The notes: generated by a model from the sequence alone, not told the origin. A stretch of 64,000 bases of DNA from Planococcus sp. PAMC 21323 (GCF_000785555.1 NZ_CP009129.1:2852001-2916000); one strand, 5' to 3'. Shown: positions 7,785 through 17,448, numbered from the stretch's first letter. Numbers and translations: made by a program.

Positions 7785-8231
7785 TTATTTATTATTAGCT
7801 GCTTTCCAATCATGTGCACCCCGTACCCAGCCACCAATGACCGCCCCCATCGCCATCATCGGTGAATCAAATTCGGTATCTTCCATTAATAAAAGTTGGT
7901 GTTGAAACGGTACCAGTAATTTGTCGAGCACTAAGTTTTCTCGCAGCTTTATATACTTTTTCGGACATTTCGGCGAAGTCGATGCCGCAAACTTAGAACC
8001 TCTCTGCACAACGAATTGATTCTTTCGGTAAAACCCGGTCGCATCCGCTCCGCGTTTTGACGTGATGAAAAACAAATCAGGTGCTCTTTCAAGTGGTGCA
8101 TGCAATTGCAGCATACCTGATTCAAATGGATCGATAATTTGTTCCAGACCCGTTTTGTTATCCACCTCTAGAAATTGATATAGTTCGCCTTCTTGTGGGT
8201 GTTGAACTTTCTTTACGTAGTATTCTTTCAT
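7785..8231 (-). CDS. DUF4357-like protein
   Basis: 148-aa soluble protein. The central region SKRGADATGFYRKNQFVVQRGSKFA, then KLRENLVLDKLLVPFQ and FDSPMMAMGAVIGGWVRGAHDWK, matches the pattern of the DUF4357 domain (residues about 70-142), which is often attached to restriction or modification proteins and GIY-YIG nucleases. The first 70 residues are unrecognised. The start is the ATG at 8231 after GGAGGAAGAGAGA; the longer frame to 8288 has no ribosome site. It is the last gene of the NUDIX-helicase cassette, 83 bp after the helicase. Domain call moderate, function unknown. Confidence 0.8.
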   Translation of the reverse strand: MKEYYVKKVQHPQEGELYQFLEVDNKTGLEQIIDPFESGMLQLHAPLERAPDLFFITSKRGADATGFYRKNQFVVQRGSKFAASTSPKCPKKYIKLRENLVLDKLLVPFQHQLLLMEDTEFDSPMMAMGAVIGGWVRGAHDWKAANNK

Positions 8232-8314
8232 TCTCTCTTCCTCCTCTATAGTAAGTTTCGATTCCTTACAATAGAAATAGAGAAACAATTAAGAAATGGC
8301 TACACGATCTCAAA

Positions 8315-11206
8315 TCATTCTTCACTCGTAATATAATGGTACAACTTGCTATTTACCGCATTTTGCAAAGCTAAATGCATATGAACGACTGGAATTTCTT
8401 TAGCGTTTTTATCTTTCATTAACGCTTGCTCGATATTTTCTTTATCTGGCAAGGCTTGACCTAAATAATAAAAGTCTCCACCTTCATCGTCATCTTTTTT
8501 GATGAACAAGTGAAGGTCAATATTGTTTTCAGCAGCGTCGATGATTGTTTTTACTTCTCCAGATGCTAATGTACGATTGCTTCTTGTCGACCACTTGAAA
8601 ATTTCTGGACTGACAAACCCTTCTGTATAAGCAACACTCGATTCGACCTCGTCAGCTTTATGATATGTTACAAAAATTGGACACGACCCATGCTTTGTTT
8701 TATATCCGTAAATGGTAGAACTTTCATCACTCGCCCAATTTAATAACCGACAAGCATCTTTACGCGTGTACTTTTTATAAAGTGTTAATGGACGGTCGCA
8801 TTCATAGTTTTTACTTAGCTCTTTCCCACTTACAACTAAGTCCGTAAACATCGCTCTGAAGCTAGAATTCTTTTTTAAACTTTCTTGAATGTCTCTATTA
8901 AAATGAATATCCATTTCTCCGAAAACCACAAGTGGTTTATCCCCATATTTTTTTTGCGGACCTTGATTGAAAAAGCGCAAATCCAAAACTCGTTGTACAG
9001 AAGCTAAAGTTGTAGCGTCAACCGTACAGTTATGCGATGTTACGTATTCGACATACGCTTCCATCGTGGTTTGACCTTTCTCCAATAATAACTCTAGCAA
9101 TAAAATTTCATGAAGTCGTTTGCCGTTTAAGATCTCTAATGACAGCATTGTCAGCACTTGCTCTTCATAAACCGTTACAAGCGGATCTACTTCTTTTAGC
9201 TTTAATAAAAACTGATGATAGGTCGTGTACTTTTGAACAATGACCAACGGATCAATTGAATTATGATAGATAAAATCTTGAAGTTGCGGAATGTGGCCGA
9301 TTCTATTTTTTAATTCGATATAAGCATCACGAAGAATTTTCATATCACTTAAATTACTTTTTTTAATCGCTGAAAATACTCGGTTTTTCGCGATTTCTTC
9401 AAAATTTACAGTAGAAATCCCTTTAATATAACTCGTATCTTTCATGCGACGACGAATATTATCTTTATTTTGCGAGCGCTCTCCTGACAAAGCTACTGGA
9501 ATCAGGTAATTGTTTTTATAATTCCCGATAAAATCAATGATTGTCACAAATTCTTTAGAGCCATGCTTACGCAACCCACGACCAAGCTGTTGAATAAAAA
9601 TAATGCTCGACTGCGTTTGTCTTAACATCACAACTTGGTTAACACTCGGTATATCAATTCCTTCGTTGAAAATATCGACCGTTAAAATATAATCCAGTAC
9701 ACCATTTTCCAATCGACCAACTTGTAAAACTCGTTCTTCTTGCGAATCTTGACCGGTTAATGCGACTGTCTTTAAGCCGCGCCGATTCAATTCTTCAGAA
9801 AGCTTAATCGCCTCATCTTTTCGACTGCAAAACATTAACCCTCTCACTTTTTCACCCGAGTGACCGTAATAATGAATTTTTTGCATGATGTGGTCGACTC
9901 GTTCTGTTGTGACGAGTTTTGAAAAGACAGTCGCTTCGTCAATGACACCTTCTTCATACTCCACATCAGTTACCCCAAAATAATGAAACGGACAAAGCAT
10001 GTCTTCTTCCAATGCTTCTTGCAAACGAATCTCATACGCTACGTTATAGTCGAATAGCTCATATATATTAAAATCATCCGTTCGCTCTGGTGTTGCCGTC
10101 ATGCCCATTAAAAACTGAGGCTGAAAATGCTCAATCACTTTTTGGTAGGATTTCGCTCCCGCTTTATGTACTTCATCAATTAAAATATAATCAAAAGCTT
10201 TTGGATCTAATTGCTTGAGTGTTTCTTCCTTCGAAATCGTTTGGATCGTAGCAAACAAATAACGCGCATCGGTCTCTCTTAAATTCCCTGAAAGAATACC
10301 AAAATCAGATTCCACGCCACCCAATATTCGAATAAAGTCAGATTTTGCTTTTTGAAGAATTTGTTCTCGGTGCACGATAAACAACATGCGCTTTGGCGCA
10401 AAGCTCCGCACGTCAAAGGCTGATAAATATGTTTTCCCAGTACCCGTTGCTGAAATCACCAGGCCTTTATCATTTCCTGATTCGCGTACTGCCTGAATTT
10501 CTCGAAGAGCTGCTTTTTGCATTTTATTTGGTTCAACAGTAACTGCTAGCTCTAGTGGGTTTTCGATATAAACTTCCGGGAACTCCGCTACATTTTTTAG
10601 CTCTTTCCGATACTCCACTGGAACATACGACTGTTCATAAGTTTCAATCCATTGATCTGTTAAAGATTGTGCATTCTCCCAAACTTCTTCGAACTGTCGA
10701 TAGAAATGCGAAACCAATTCGCCATTTTCATGAGAACTCAATTTGACATTCCACTCATAATTCACTTTTAATGCTTGTGCCGTTAAATTAGAACTTCCGA
10801 CGATTAAAGTTTGATGTGTTTCATGAGAAAAAATATATCCTTTTGAATGAAATCCTTTCATGCTCGATAAACGGACTTCGATGTTATTGATTTTCAAGAG
10901 TTCCTTAAAGACTTTCGGCTGATTAAAGTTTAAAAAAGTTGAAGTTAAAATTCTTCCTTTAATTCCTTTTCGTTCAAGATCCGATAAATGGGTTTTTAAC
11001 GTCGCTAACCCACTCTCAGTTACAAAAGCAACAGAAAAGAGAAACGATTGGCAACCATCCAACTCCTCAGTAATCGAGTTCAGCACCGTTTCATTTGTTT
11101 TTGTATTATTGATGAGCAAAGTCGGTTTAAAACGTTCGCCACTCGGTTTTGCTTGATCGATAAAACCTTTGTATAGTGAGTCCTCTAAATTCTGAAGAAA
11201 ATTCAT
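8315..11206 (-). CDS. PLD-like nuclease / DEAD-type helicase / DUF3427 fusion protein
   Basis: 963-aa multidomain protein. Residues about 30-180 form a phospholipase-D-like nuclease module (HSK at 120-122 and GSSNL at 137-141). Residues about 225-600 are a superfamily-2 helicase: Walker A ATGTGKT at about 253-259, DEVH at 344-347, TATP at about 370-373, and motif VI QQLGRGLR at about 539-546. The remaining 350 residues correspond to DUF3427. The PLD-helicase-DUF3427 order is known from proteins annotated as type III restriction-like or repair helicases; a defence or DNA-repair role is inference. The PLD site has only one visible HxK motif and no Asp at the usual place after it. The NUDIX gene is 31 bp upstream and the DUF4357 gene 83 bp downstream, in one direction. 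Confidence 0.92.
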   Translation of the reverse strand: MNFLQNLEDSLYKGFIDQAKPSGERFKPTLLINNTKTNETVLNSITEELDGCQSFLFSVAFVTESGLATLKTHLSDLERKGIKGRILTSTFLNFNQPKVFKELLKINNIEVRLSSMKGFHSKGYIFSHETHQTLIVGSSNLTAQALKVNYEWNVKLSSHENGELVSHFYRQFEEVWENAQSLTDQWIETYEQSYVPVEYRKELKNVAEFPEVYIENPLELAVTVEPNKMQKAALREIQAVRESGNDKGLVISATGTGKTYLSAFDVRSFAPKRMLFIVHREQILQKAKSDFIRILGGVESDFGILSGNLRETDARYLFATIQTISKEETLKQLDPKAFDYILIDEVHKAGAKSYQKVIEHFQPQFLMGMTATPERTDDFNIYELFDYNVAYEIRLQEALEEDMLCPFHYFGVTDVEYEEGVIDEATVFSKLVTTERVDHIMQKIHYYGHSGEKVRGLMFCSRKDEAIKLSEELNRRGLKTVALTGQDSQEERVLQVGRLENGVLDYILTVDIFNEGIDIPSVNQVVMLRQTQSSIIFIQQLGRGLRKHGSKEFVTIIDFIGNYKNNYLIPVALSGERSQNKDNIRRRMKDTSYIKGISTVNFEEIAKNRVFSAIKKSNLSDMKILRDAYIELKNRIGHIPQLQDFIYHNSIDPLVIVQKYTTYHQFLLKLKEVDPLVTVYEEQVLTMLSLEILNGKRLHEILLLELLLEKGQTTMEAYVEYVTSHNCTVDATTLASVQRVLDLRFFNQGPQKKYGDKPLVVFGEMDIHFNRDIQESLKKNSSFRAMFTDLVVSGKELSKNYECDRPLTLYKKYTRKDACRLLNWASDESSTIYGYKTKHGSCPIFVTYHKADEVESSVAYTEGFVSPEIFKWSTRSNRTLASGEVKTIIDAAENNIDLHLFIKKDDDEGGDFYYLGQALPDKENIEQALMKDKNAKEIPVVHMHLALQNAVNSKLYHYITSEE

Positions 11207-11237
11207 CTCTGTCCCTCGCCTCTCTTAGCCAGCGTAC

Positions 11238-11642
11238 TTACTTCTGAGCTTGATAAGTCTTTTTTAACTTCTCGATTGCCGGTATATCAGCGGGTGCCCA
11301 GTCTAATTTTTCTAAGTCATGGGCTTCTAGCCATTTAATTGCAATATGTTCAGTTAAAACAGGAGTGCCTTCAACTAAATGACAATAGAAAGTCGTCAAA
11401 TGAACAATACCAAAATCGTATTCGTACACAGTATGTTCGACTTGTTCACCGATCTCTACGCGACAATGCATTTCTTCTTGAATCTCTCTCTGCAATGCTT
11501 GTTGTGGCGTTTCAGTTTCTTCTATTTTCCCACCTGGAAATTCCCAAAGACCCGGCAAACTTTTTTCCATTCCGCGTTGCGCACATAAAATTTTGGCGCC
11601 ATCTGTGATGACCGCTCCCACTACGTGTATGTTCTTTTTCAT
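11238..11642 (-). CDS. NUDIX hydrolase, MutT-like nucleotide pyrophosphatase
   Basis: 134-aa single-domain NUDIX protein. The NUDIX box is complete (GKIEETETPQQALQREIQEE at about residues 37-56, with the REIQEE metal-binding core). The N-terminus MKKNIHVVGAVITDGAKILCAQR and WEFPGGK resemble the MutT / CTP-pyrophosphohydrolase group that removes damaged or unusual nucleoside triphosphates. GAGGAAAGGTG precedes the ATG. It is the first gene of the cassette, directly ahead of the PLD-helicase, so the two are likely co-expressed. The exact nucleotide substrate cannot be read. Confidence 0.92.
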   Translation of the reverse strand: MKKNIHVVGAVITDGAKILCAQRGMEKSLPGLWEFPGGKIEETETPQQALQREIQEEMHCRVEIGEQVEHTVYEYDFGIVHLTTFYCHLVEGTPVLTEHIAIKWLEAHDLEKLDWAPADIPAIEKLKKTYQAQK

Positions 11643-11861
11643 TTATTTTCACCTTTCCTCTTTAAATATTATTGTTACTATTTCATTTTCAAGGTTCTCT
11701 TATTGATCTATATTCTAACATTAAATTCTTATCATCTATCTCTCAGTTTTGTACACAATGCCGAATCTATAGAAGCATGCTAAAATGTCACTATATTCAA
11801 CAATTCCTATTACAAGTTGTCCAATCCAGGAAATTCATTTTTTCAGATAGGAGAAGATCAA

Positions 11862-12653
11862 ATGATCAACTTACAAAATTCCACACCCGAAGAAATCCGG
11901 CAGCTGATTCGAGAGGGCAATTTAGAAAGTCCCACTTCAGGGATGGCGAATGGCTTTCTACAAGCAAACTTAGTCATTCTTCCGAAAGATATGGCATTTG
12001 ATTTTCTGCTATTTTGTCAGCGCAATCCCAAATCTTGTCCGTTAATAGATGTGACAGAAGCCGGTTCATATACTCCTGTCCAATCTGCGCCTACAGCAGA
12101 TATTAGAAGTGACATCCCGCTTTACCATGTTTACCGCGACGGAAAATTGACGGAAACTCTTAGTGATATAACCAAACTTTGGAATAGTGACATGGTGGCG
12201 TTTCTCATCGGCTGTAGTTTCACGTTCGAGGAAGCTTTAGTTAAAAATGGCATTCCAATTCGCCACAACGATGAAGGCTTAAATGTCCCAATGTATAAAA
12301 CATCCATTCCAACCGTAAAAGCTGGAATATTTGAAGGACCCACTGTCGTCAGCATGCGCCCTGTTGCTGAACAAGATGTGGTTCGTGCTGTGCAAGTGAC
12401 TAGTCGCTTCCCAACCGTGCATGGTGCACCGCTCCATATCGGCAATCCCGAATCGATTGGCATCACCAATTTAAATCAGCCTGACTACGGTGACCGTGTG
12501 ACGATTAACGACGGCGAAGTGCCTCTTTTTTGGGCTTGCGGGGTCACGCCGCAAGCAATTGCTGCACATGTCAAACCGCCATTTATGATTACACATGCCC
12601 CAGGGCACATGTTTATTACGAATATTAAGACAGAAACAGTTGGGGTCCTATAA
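11862..12653 (+). CDS. YcsI-family (DUF1445) putative hydro-lyase
   Basis: 263-aa protein of the DUF1445 / D-glutamate cyclase-like family (YcsI in Bacillus). Recognisable blocks are TSGMANGFLQANLVILPKDMAFDFLLFCQRNPKSCPLIDVTE near the N-terminus, IGCSFTFEEAL in the middle, and FWACGVTPQA ... ITHAPGHMFITN at the end. The start is the ATG at 11862 after ATAGGAG; the frame is open to 11817 without a ribosome site. It is followed by a strong terminator and faces RocB convergently. Members act on small carboxylates or amino-acid derivatives, which would fit the neighbouring amino-acid operon, but no link is shown. Confidence 0.88.
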   Translation: MINLQNSTPEEIRQLIREGNLESPTSGMANGFLQANLVILPKDMAFDFLLFCQRNPKSCPLIDVTEAGSYTPVQSAPTADIRSDIPLYHVYRDGKLTETLSDITKLWNSDMVAFLIGCSFTFEEALVKNGIPIRHNDEGLNVPMYKTSIPTVKAGIFEGPTVVSMRPVAEQDVVRAVQVTSRFPTVHGAPLHIGNPESIGITNLNQPDYGDRVTINDGEVPLFWACGVTPQAIAAHVKPPFMITHAPGHMFITNIKTETVGVL

Positions 12654-12666
12654 GTTCGGAAAAAAC

Positions 12667-12708
12667 AAAAAGCACAGCCAAACGGGGGTCCGTTTTGGCT
12701 GTGCTTTT
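12667..12708. terminator. Bidirectional intrinsic terminator (twin of the one at 18351)
   Basis: AAAAGCACAGCCAAACGG pairs with CCGTTTTGGCTGTGCTTTT around a short G-rich loop (one bulge). It ends the YcsI-family gene on the plus strand and RocB on the minus strand. The stem sequence is nearly identical to the terminator at 18351-18396. Confidence 0.88.
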
Positions 12709-12719
12709 CATCTTTCTCG

Positions 12720-14339
12720 TTAAACTGTTTCAAGAACTTTTTTACACAAACTTTTCATCAAACTCTCCAACATATGAGGCGTTTGGACAAAGGCACTGTC
12801 GATATGAAGGCGTTCTGTGTATTGATGGGCATCTTTGCCGAACGGCCCCACATTTAAGACAGGAGCCTGCAGCGCTAGCATGTCAGCAAACGGGATGCTG
12901 TAAGTCTCTCCCCATACAGGCGTATTGCGTTCATAAGAACTCCACCCGTTTCCAGGATCTTTGTAATTTACATAACTCAAATCGCACAATCCGTTAAAGT
13001 AATGGATTTGGTCAACTTCGACGCCATTTTCTGCAGCAGCTCTTTTTACTGTTTCGACGCAGTCCATGATAAACGGATCTTCCGATGAATTGACTGCTGG
13101 GTAATATGGTGGCGCGAACAATAAGATCATCGCAGGTGCTAGTTCGTGACATTGAATCATCAATTTATCAGCAATGCGCAACGATTTTTCACGTTCGTCC
13201 CATTCTGGGTGCGCTAAAATTTCTTCTTTAATTTTTGAAACAAACCGAGTTCCGCGCTTTGCTTCTGCGTAGTCGAGTAATTGCTCATAACGCAACACTT
13301 GCACTTCCCCAATGCCTTCAATTTTCTCACGCTTGCACAATTCGGTATATGCCGTATTGCACATTGCCGCTGCTTGATTTGCCGTTTGTTCAAACAGCTC
13401 CATAATTTCTGCAGCATTGCGTTTCATTAAGAAAATATTGTACAAAGCGGTCGCCCGGTATGGCGTTTGAGTCGAATATTGCGTTTTTAAATCTTTTTGT
13501 TGAAGCGATACTGGCAGTGGCGTGCTTTCCCCAAGATCACTTTCACGGAATGCTGAGTTCCATTCCATTGCTTGTGCTAAAAACGATGCCATGTAATTGG
13601 CCGTCATGCCTTTTAACGGTTCACCGACATGCGTTTCTTTGCCGTAAAAAAGAGCCGCGGGCATAATTTTCCCGAGTGTTCCGGAGTAGATATAATGCTT
13701 TTCGTCCCCTGGCTTTTGTGAAAAGGCCGGTTCGCTATTAAAGAACATTTTATACGTTAAGCCACGCTCTTCACGCAGTTTTACTAATTGTTCTACCGCT
13801 GCTCGCATACCGGTCGAATTTACTTCTTCGTCCGGTACAGTCAACAGTACAAGATTAAGCGGCCATTGTTCATGACTCGCTTTTTCAATCAACGCCATAT
13901 GGAGAGCCAGCCCCATCTTCATATCCATCGTGCCACGGCCGAATAAGTAACTGCCTGATTCGAGATCTGTGCGTGCTTCATCTGGCAGATCGTCTTTTCG
14001 CTCAAACAGCTTTTTCGTCAATTCTTCAGGACGAAACGCGAGTTTTTCCAGATCTCCATATTCCTCGGTTTGCACCGTATCAAAATGGCTAATGAGTACA
14101 ATTGTATCCACCGCTTTCGGATGTTCATAAAGCGCCATCACCAAGTTTCGTCCAGGGTCTGCTTCGTGAAGTGCTAAATATTCCGGATGCGCCTTGAAAT
14201 ATTCGAGCTGTTTCAGCTTACCCTCCACTTTAAAAGGAAATTCCTTTTCTCCTTCTGTCAATGTCCGACTTTCCCAGCTGACTAACTCACACAATAGCGT
14301 CCGAAGATCGGCTGGCGTTCCCCATAATAATTTCTCCAC
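12720..14339 (-). CDS. rocB: RocB-like M20-family peptidase
   Basis: 539-aa M20 metallopeptidase homologue close to the arginine-utilisation protein RocB. Metal-site motifs are visible: SHFDTVQ at about 84-90, FGRGTMDMKMG at about 132-142 with the bridging Asp, and VPDEEVNSTG with the catalytic Glu pair. The start is GTG at 14339 with AAGGAGG upstream; the permease stop is only 14 bp away. RocB's biochemical role is unproven even in B. subtilis. As the last gene of an operon with two guanidino-modifying hydrolases and an arginine-type permease, hydrolysis of an acylated or amide-linked amino acid is a reasonable guess. Confidence 0.88.
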   Translation of the reverse strand: MEKLLWGTPADLRTLLCELVSWESRTLTEGEKEFPFKVEGKLKQLEYFKAHPEYLALHEADPGRNLVMALYEHPKAVDTIVLISHFDTVQTEEYGDLEKLAFRPEELTKKLFERKDDLPDEARTDLESGSYLFGRGTMDMKMGLALHMALIEKASHEQWPLNLVLLTVPDEEVNSTGMRAAVEQLVKLREERGLTYKMFFNSEPAFSQKPGDEKHYIYSGTLGKIMPAALFYGKETHVGEPLKGMTANYMASFLAQAMEWNSAFRESDLGESTPLPVSLQQKDLKTQYSTQTPYRATALYNIFLMKRNAAEIMELFEQTANQAAAMCNTAYTELCKREKIEGIGEVQVLRYEQLLDYAEAKRGTRFVSKIKEEILAHPEWDEREKSLRIADKLMIQCHELAPAMILLFAPPYYPAVNSSEDPFIMDCVETVKRAAAENGVEVDQIHYFNGLCDLSYVNYKDPGNGWSSYERNTPVWGETYSIPFADMLALQAPVLNVGPFGKDAHQYTERLHIDSAFVQTPHMLESLMKSLCKKVLETV

Positions 14340-14352
14340 TCGATATTCCTCC

Positions 14353-15771
14353 TTATTCGACAGTTTCCACTTCTACACTCGTTGGAACAATGTTTTTCTT
14401 TTCTAGTTTTACTTTATAGAACACCATACAAGCGACAAAGAATCCAACCCCATAAAACAAACCGAGTCTTTGCGTCGGATCAAAAGCTAAAAATACGAGA
14501 ATGAGCAAACAAAAAGCAATACAGAAAATCGGCACAAACGGATAAAAAGGAACTTTATATTTTAAATCCGCGATATCTCCACCGGCTTTGACAAAGTGGC
14601 GACGGAACATCAATTGAGACGTAGCAATCCCCATCCAGGAAATCGTTACGGAAATCCCCGCAATCGACATCAATAAGATAAACACAGTGTCAGCTTCCAT
14701 AACACTCGTCAATAGCGACAATAACGAGAACATCATCGTAAAAATTAAAGCAGCAAGTGGCACTTTACGTTTTGTTAATGTGCTGAAAATTCGTGGCGCC
14801 ATGCCATCGTTAGCCATCGCCCATAACAGGCGCGTAGATGCGTAAAGACAAGAGTTCCCTACTGACAAAATCGCTGTCAAAATAACAAAGTTCATAATGC
14901 TTCCAGCGTACGGGATTCCCGCCATTTCCATAAGCGTTACAAACGGACTTCCCATTAGGCCAAGTTCAGCAGCCGGGAAGATTGCAGATAAAATGATAAT
15001 GGATGCAATGTAAAAGACGATAATGCGAACAAGAATATTTCGGATCGCTCTTGGAATATTCTTTTCAGGATTTTCTGTTTCACCAGCCGCAATCCCCACT
15101 AGTTCCGACCCTTGATAAGAGAATATGACGTTCATCATTGTAATAAAGATGATAGCAATACCCGCTGGGAACAATCCGGTCGGGGCCAGGTTATCGAGAA
15201 ACGGCGCCGGACGATCTGCCAACGGAATCAGACCAAAAATCGCAGCAGCTCCAATCGCGATAAATAATAAGAGTGCCACTACTTTAATGCCAGCAAACCA
15301 AAATTCAGCTTCTGCAAACCCTCTTGTAGTTAATGCGTTAATCGCAAATAGCAAGACGATAAATATTGCACACCAAATCCAAATAGGTGTTTCCGGGAAC
15401 CAGTATTTCATCAAGATGCCTGCAGCGGTAAACTCAACACCCGCGGTCGCAGCAGAGCCGACAAAATACATCCAGCCTAATGAAAATCCGGCAGAGGGAC
15501 TAATGTACTTTGACGCATAGGTTTGAAAAGAACCCGTAACTGGCATATGAACAGCAAGCTCACCAAGACAAACCATGACCATGTACAAGATCAAGCCGCC
15601 GATCAAGTAGCCAATCAGCGCGCCTCCTGCACCGGATTGATTAATCGTGTATCCTACATTCAAAAACAAGCCGGTTCCAATAACGCCTCCAAGCGAAAGC
15701 ATAAACAGATGTCGACTTTTCATCGAGCGATTCAACTGATTAGCAGCTGGCACTTCCGGTGTTTGGTGCAT
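14353..15771 (-). CDS. rocE: APC-family amino acid permease, RocE-like
   Basis: 472-aa permease with 12 predicted membrane segments. Typical amino-acid permease motifs are present: SLGGVIGTGLFLNVGYTINQSG in segment 1, FSYQGSELVGIAAGETENPEKNIPRAIRN in the segment 6 to loop region, and NSCLYASTRLLWAMANDGMAPR. It resembles the arginine/ornithine branch (RocE). AGGGAGAG precedes the ATG. It sits between the two guanidino-modifying hydrolases and RocB, so it likely imports the operon's substrate: arginine, citrulline or a methylated arginine. Substrate assignment is by context. Confidence 0.88.
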   Translation of the reverse strand: MHQTPEVPAANQLNRSMKSRHLFMLSLGGVIGTGLFLNVGYTINQSGAGGALIGYLIGGLILYMVMVCLGELAVHMPVTGSFQTYASKYISPSAGFSLGWMYFVGSAATAGVEFTAAGILMKYWFPETPIWIWCAIFIVLLFAINALTTRGFAEAEFWFAGIKVVALLLFIAIGAAAIFGLIPLADRPAPFLDNLAPTGLFPAGIAIIFITMMNVIFSYQGSELVGIAAGETENPEKNIPRAIRNILVRIIVFYIASIIILSAIFPAAELGLMGSPFVTLMEMAGIPYAGSIMNFVILTAILSVGNSCLYASTRLLWAMANDGMAPRIFSTLTKRKVPLAALIFTMMFSLLSLLTSVMEADTVFILLMSIAGISVTISWMGIATSQLMFRRHFVKAGGDIADLKYKVPFYPFVPIFCIAFCLLILVFLAFDPTQRLGLFYGVGFFVACMVFYKVKLEKKNIVPTSVEVETVE

Positions 15772-15809
15772 AAAATCTCTCCCTTCCCTTTGCTATAGTT
15801 AGTGTCTTC

Positions 15810-16568
15810 TTAAAATCGCAATGACAAGCAGCTAAGTCCGCCGTCGTGTTTTTGGAATTCCGACATTTCAAGTTCAATCGTTTCAAGGCCGCGTTCCGCT
15901 AGCTTTTGTTTGGTTTCCTCATAGCCTTTTGGAATGATCACGTACTCGTTCACTTTGATGCAATTTGCGGAATATTCATCTTCAGCCGGAATTTGGACTT
16001 TTTCATACGTTGCAAAATCGGGATGATCCAGAAACTCTCCAGCTGCCGCAACGGTGTTGTCTCCAAGATAAGCAATGCCTGTTTTCAAGTGGAAAAATTC
16101 TTGCAGTTCAACAATCGTTGCTGTATAATCTTCAGACTCGACGATTTCTTTAAACTGTTCGGCTCCTTGCTGATTTGTACGTTCAGAGATGCCGACGTAA
16201 AAATGTTTGTCTACTTGCAAAACATCTCCACCATCCAACGTGCCTGACGTAATGTAATGGAATTTCGAATAGAATTTTTTTAACACCGCTTCGATTTCTT
16301 CTTTTTCGCCGTTGCGACTTTCTGCGCCAGGGTTGGTGATCATCGCAAATTCCGGTGTTAATACCGCTGCGTCTTCAACAAATGTCGAATCTGGGTATTC
16401 TTCACTTTCTGCTAAATGCGTAACTTCAACCCCACACGTTTTTAATGCTTCGATATAAGCTGCGTGTTGTTCGAGCAAAAGATCGTAATCTGGCTTGCCG
16501 AGGTCTGATGTAGTTAATCCATTTACATAACTTTTTCCTGGAGTTTTAACAATGACATTTTTAAACAT
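15810..16568 (-). CDS. Dimethylarginine dimethylaminohydrolase / arginine deiminase-like hydrolase
   Basis: 252-aa guanidino-group-modifying enzyme (pentein fold). Landmarks: FVEDAAVL with the substrate-binding acid, the LDGGDVLQ motif, GISERTNQQG, the catalytic His in EFFHLKTG, and the C-terminal nucleophile Cys in GGLSCLSLRF. DDAH releases citrulline and methylamines from methylarginines; related penteins deiminate arginine. The start is the ATG at 16568, eight bases inside the end of the upstream gene and preceded by AAGGGGA, implying translational coupling. The open frame extending to 16679 runs through the upstream gene and is rejected. Confidence 0.88.
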   Translation of the reverse strand: MFKNVIVKTPGKSYVNGLTTSDLGKPDYDLLLEQHAAYIEALKTCGVEVTHLAESEEYPDSTFVEDAAVLTPEFAMITNPGAESRNGEKEEIEAVLKKFYSKFHYITSGTLDGGDVLQVDKHFYVGISERTNQQGAEQFKEIVESEDYTATIVELQEFFHLKTGIAYLGDNTVAAAGEFLDHPDFATYEKVQIPAEDEYSANCIKVNEYVIIPKGYEETKQKLAERGLETIELEMSEFQKHDGGLSCLSLRF

Positions 16569-17448
16569 GTGAGTATCCCCTTTTTTCTGTAGTTTTGAGC
16601 CGTACGGCAGGACTTGTGAGACATGTTGGTCCACCCGTTCCTTTAACGCTAATTTCTTCGCCTTCGTATTCGTAGACAATCGCTCCTGCTTGTTGCAATT
16701 GGTGTTTTGTCAATTCATTGCCAGCCACCATAATGCAAACACTCGGTGCAACGGCCAATACATTACAGCCAAGAAGGTCGTATTCTGCTTTTGGTACTTC
16801 GATCAATTGAATGCCACGGGCCAGAAGTTTTTTTCGAAATGCAACTGGCATTAATGGCGAATAGACGACTGCGAGGTCTTTATCGACCATGCTGATAAAT
16901 GACATGAGATGAAGGCATTCTTCTTCTCCGTCTGCATGCGGCAACTGAACTTCGATAAATTCATCCACCATATGTGCCGTCATTTCTTTAATTTGGCGAA
17001 TTGCTTCTTCGTTAGTTCTGTAACCGTTACCAACAGCTAGCACACGTTCATCGAGCCAAACCATATCTCCACCGTCCGCTGTTGCATCACCTGTTAGTTC
17101 ACCAAGGATGGGGATTTCTTTGTCTTCCAAAAACTTACGATAAACTTGAGCTTCAGGCTGACGTAATTCTTTCCCAGACTTTAAGATAATCGCTCCTTCA
17201 GATGTAAACTTCACAGGATCATGCGCATAAATAGAATCCATACTGACATGTTCCGATAAAGGCAAATAGTCGATAATTGGAACGTGTTTTGATAGTAATG
17301 AAATAAATTCAGCATATTCTTTTTTCGCTTTTTCAAAATCAGGTTCAGATAAATAATTGAGTTTTTGCCACTCGTTTTGAATATGTTGCTGGCTGATAAA
17401 AGCCTCGTTTGGATGTTTGACAATCACCCGTTCTAACGGATGATACAT
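16561..17448 (-). CDS. Second pentein-family amidinohydrolase (DDAH-like)
   Basis: 295-aa paralogous guanidino-modifying enzyme, first gene of the operon. Landmarks: YAHDPV (substrate-binding Asp), DGGDMVWLDERVLAVGNGYRTN, CLHLMSF (catalytic His) and GGPTCLTSP (nucleophile Cys). It is clearly different from the next gene, so the two may act on different methylation states, in sequence or as a heteromer. The ATG at 17448 has an unusually distant G-rich site (AGGGG about 20 bases upstream), so translation could be weak or the start uncertain. It overlaps the following gene by eight bases. Confidence 0.85.
   Translation of the reverse strand: MYHPLERVIVKHPNEAFISQQHIQNEWQKLNYLSEPDFEKAKKEYAEFISLLSKHVPIIDYLPLSEHVSMDSIYAHDPVKFTSEGAIILKSGKELRQPEAQVYRKFLEDKEIPILGELTGDATADGGDMVWLDERVLAVGNGYRTNEEAIRQIKEMTAHMVDEFIEVQLPHADGEEECLHLMSFISMVDKDLAVVYSPLMPVAFRKKLLARGIQLIEVPKAEYDLLGCNVLAVAPSVCIMVAGNELTKHQLQQAGAIVYEYEGEEISVKGTGGPTCLTSPAVRLKTTEKRGYSHV

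Noticed and set aside
15125-15520. 131-codon frame antisense to the RocE-like permease
   Set aside because: Low-complexity translation mirroring membrane segments of the permease; no start signals.
16569-16679. N-terminal extension of the second pentein enzyme
   Set aside because: The in-frame extension lies inside the preceding gene; a ribosome site directly before 16568 and the family length argue for the shorter protein.
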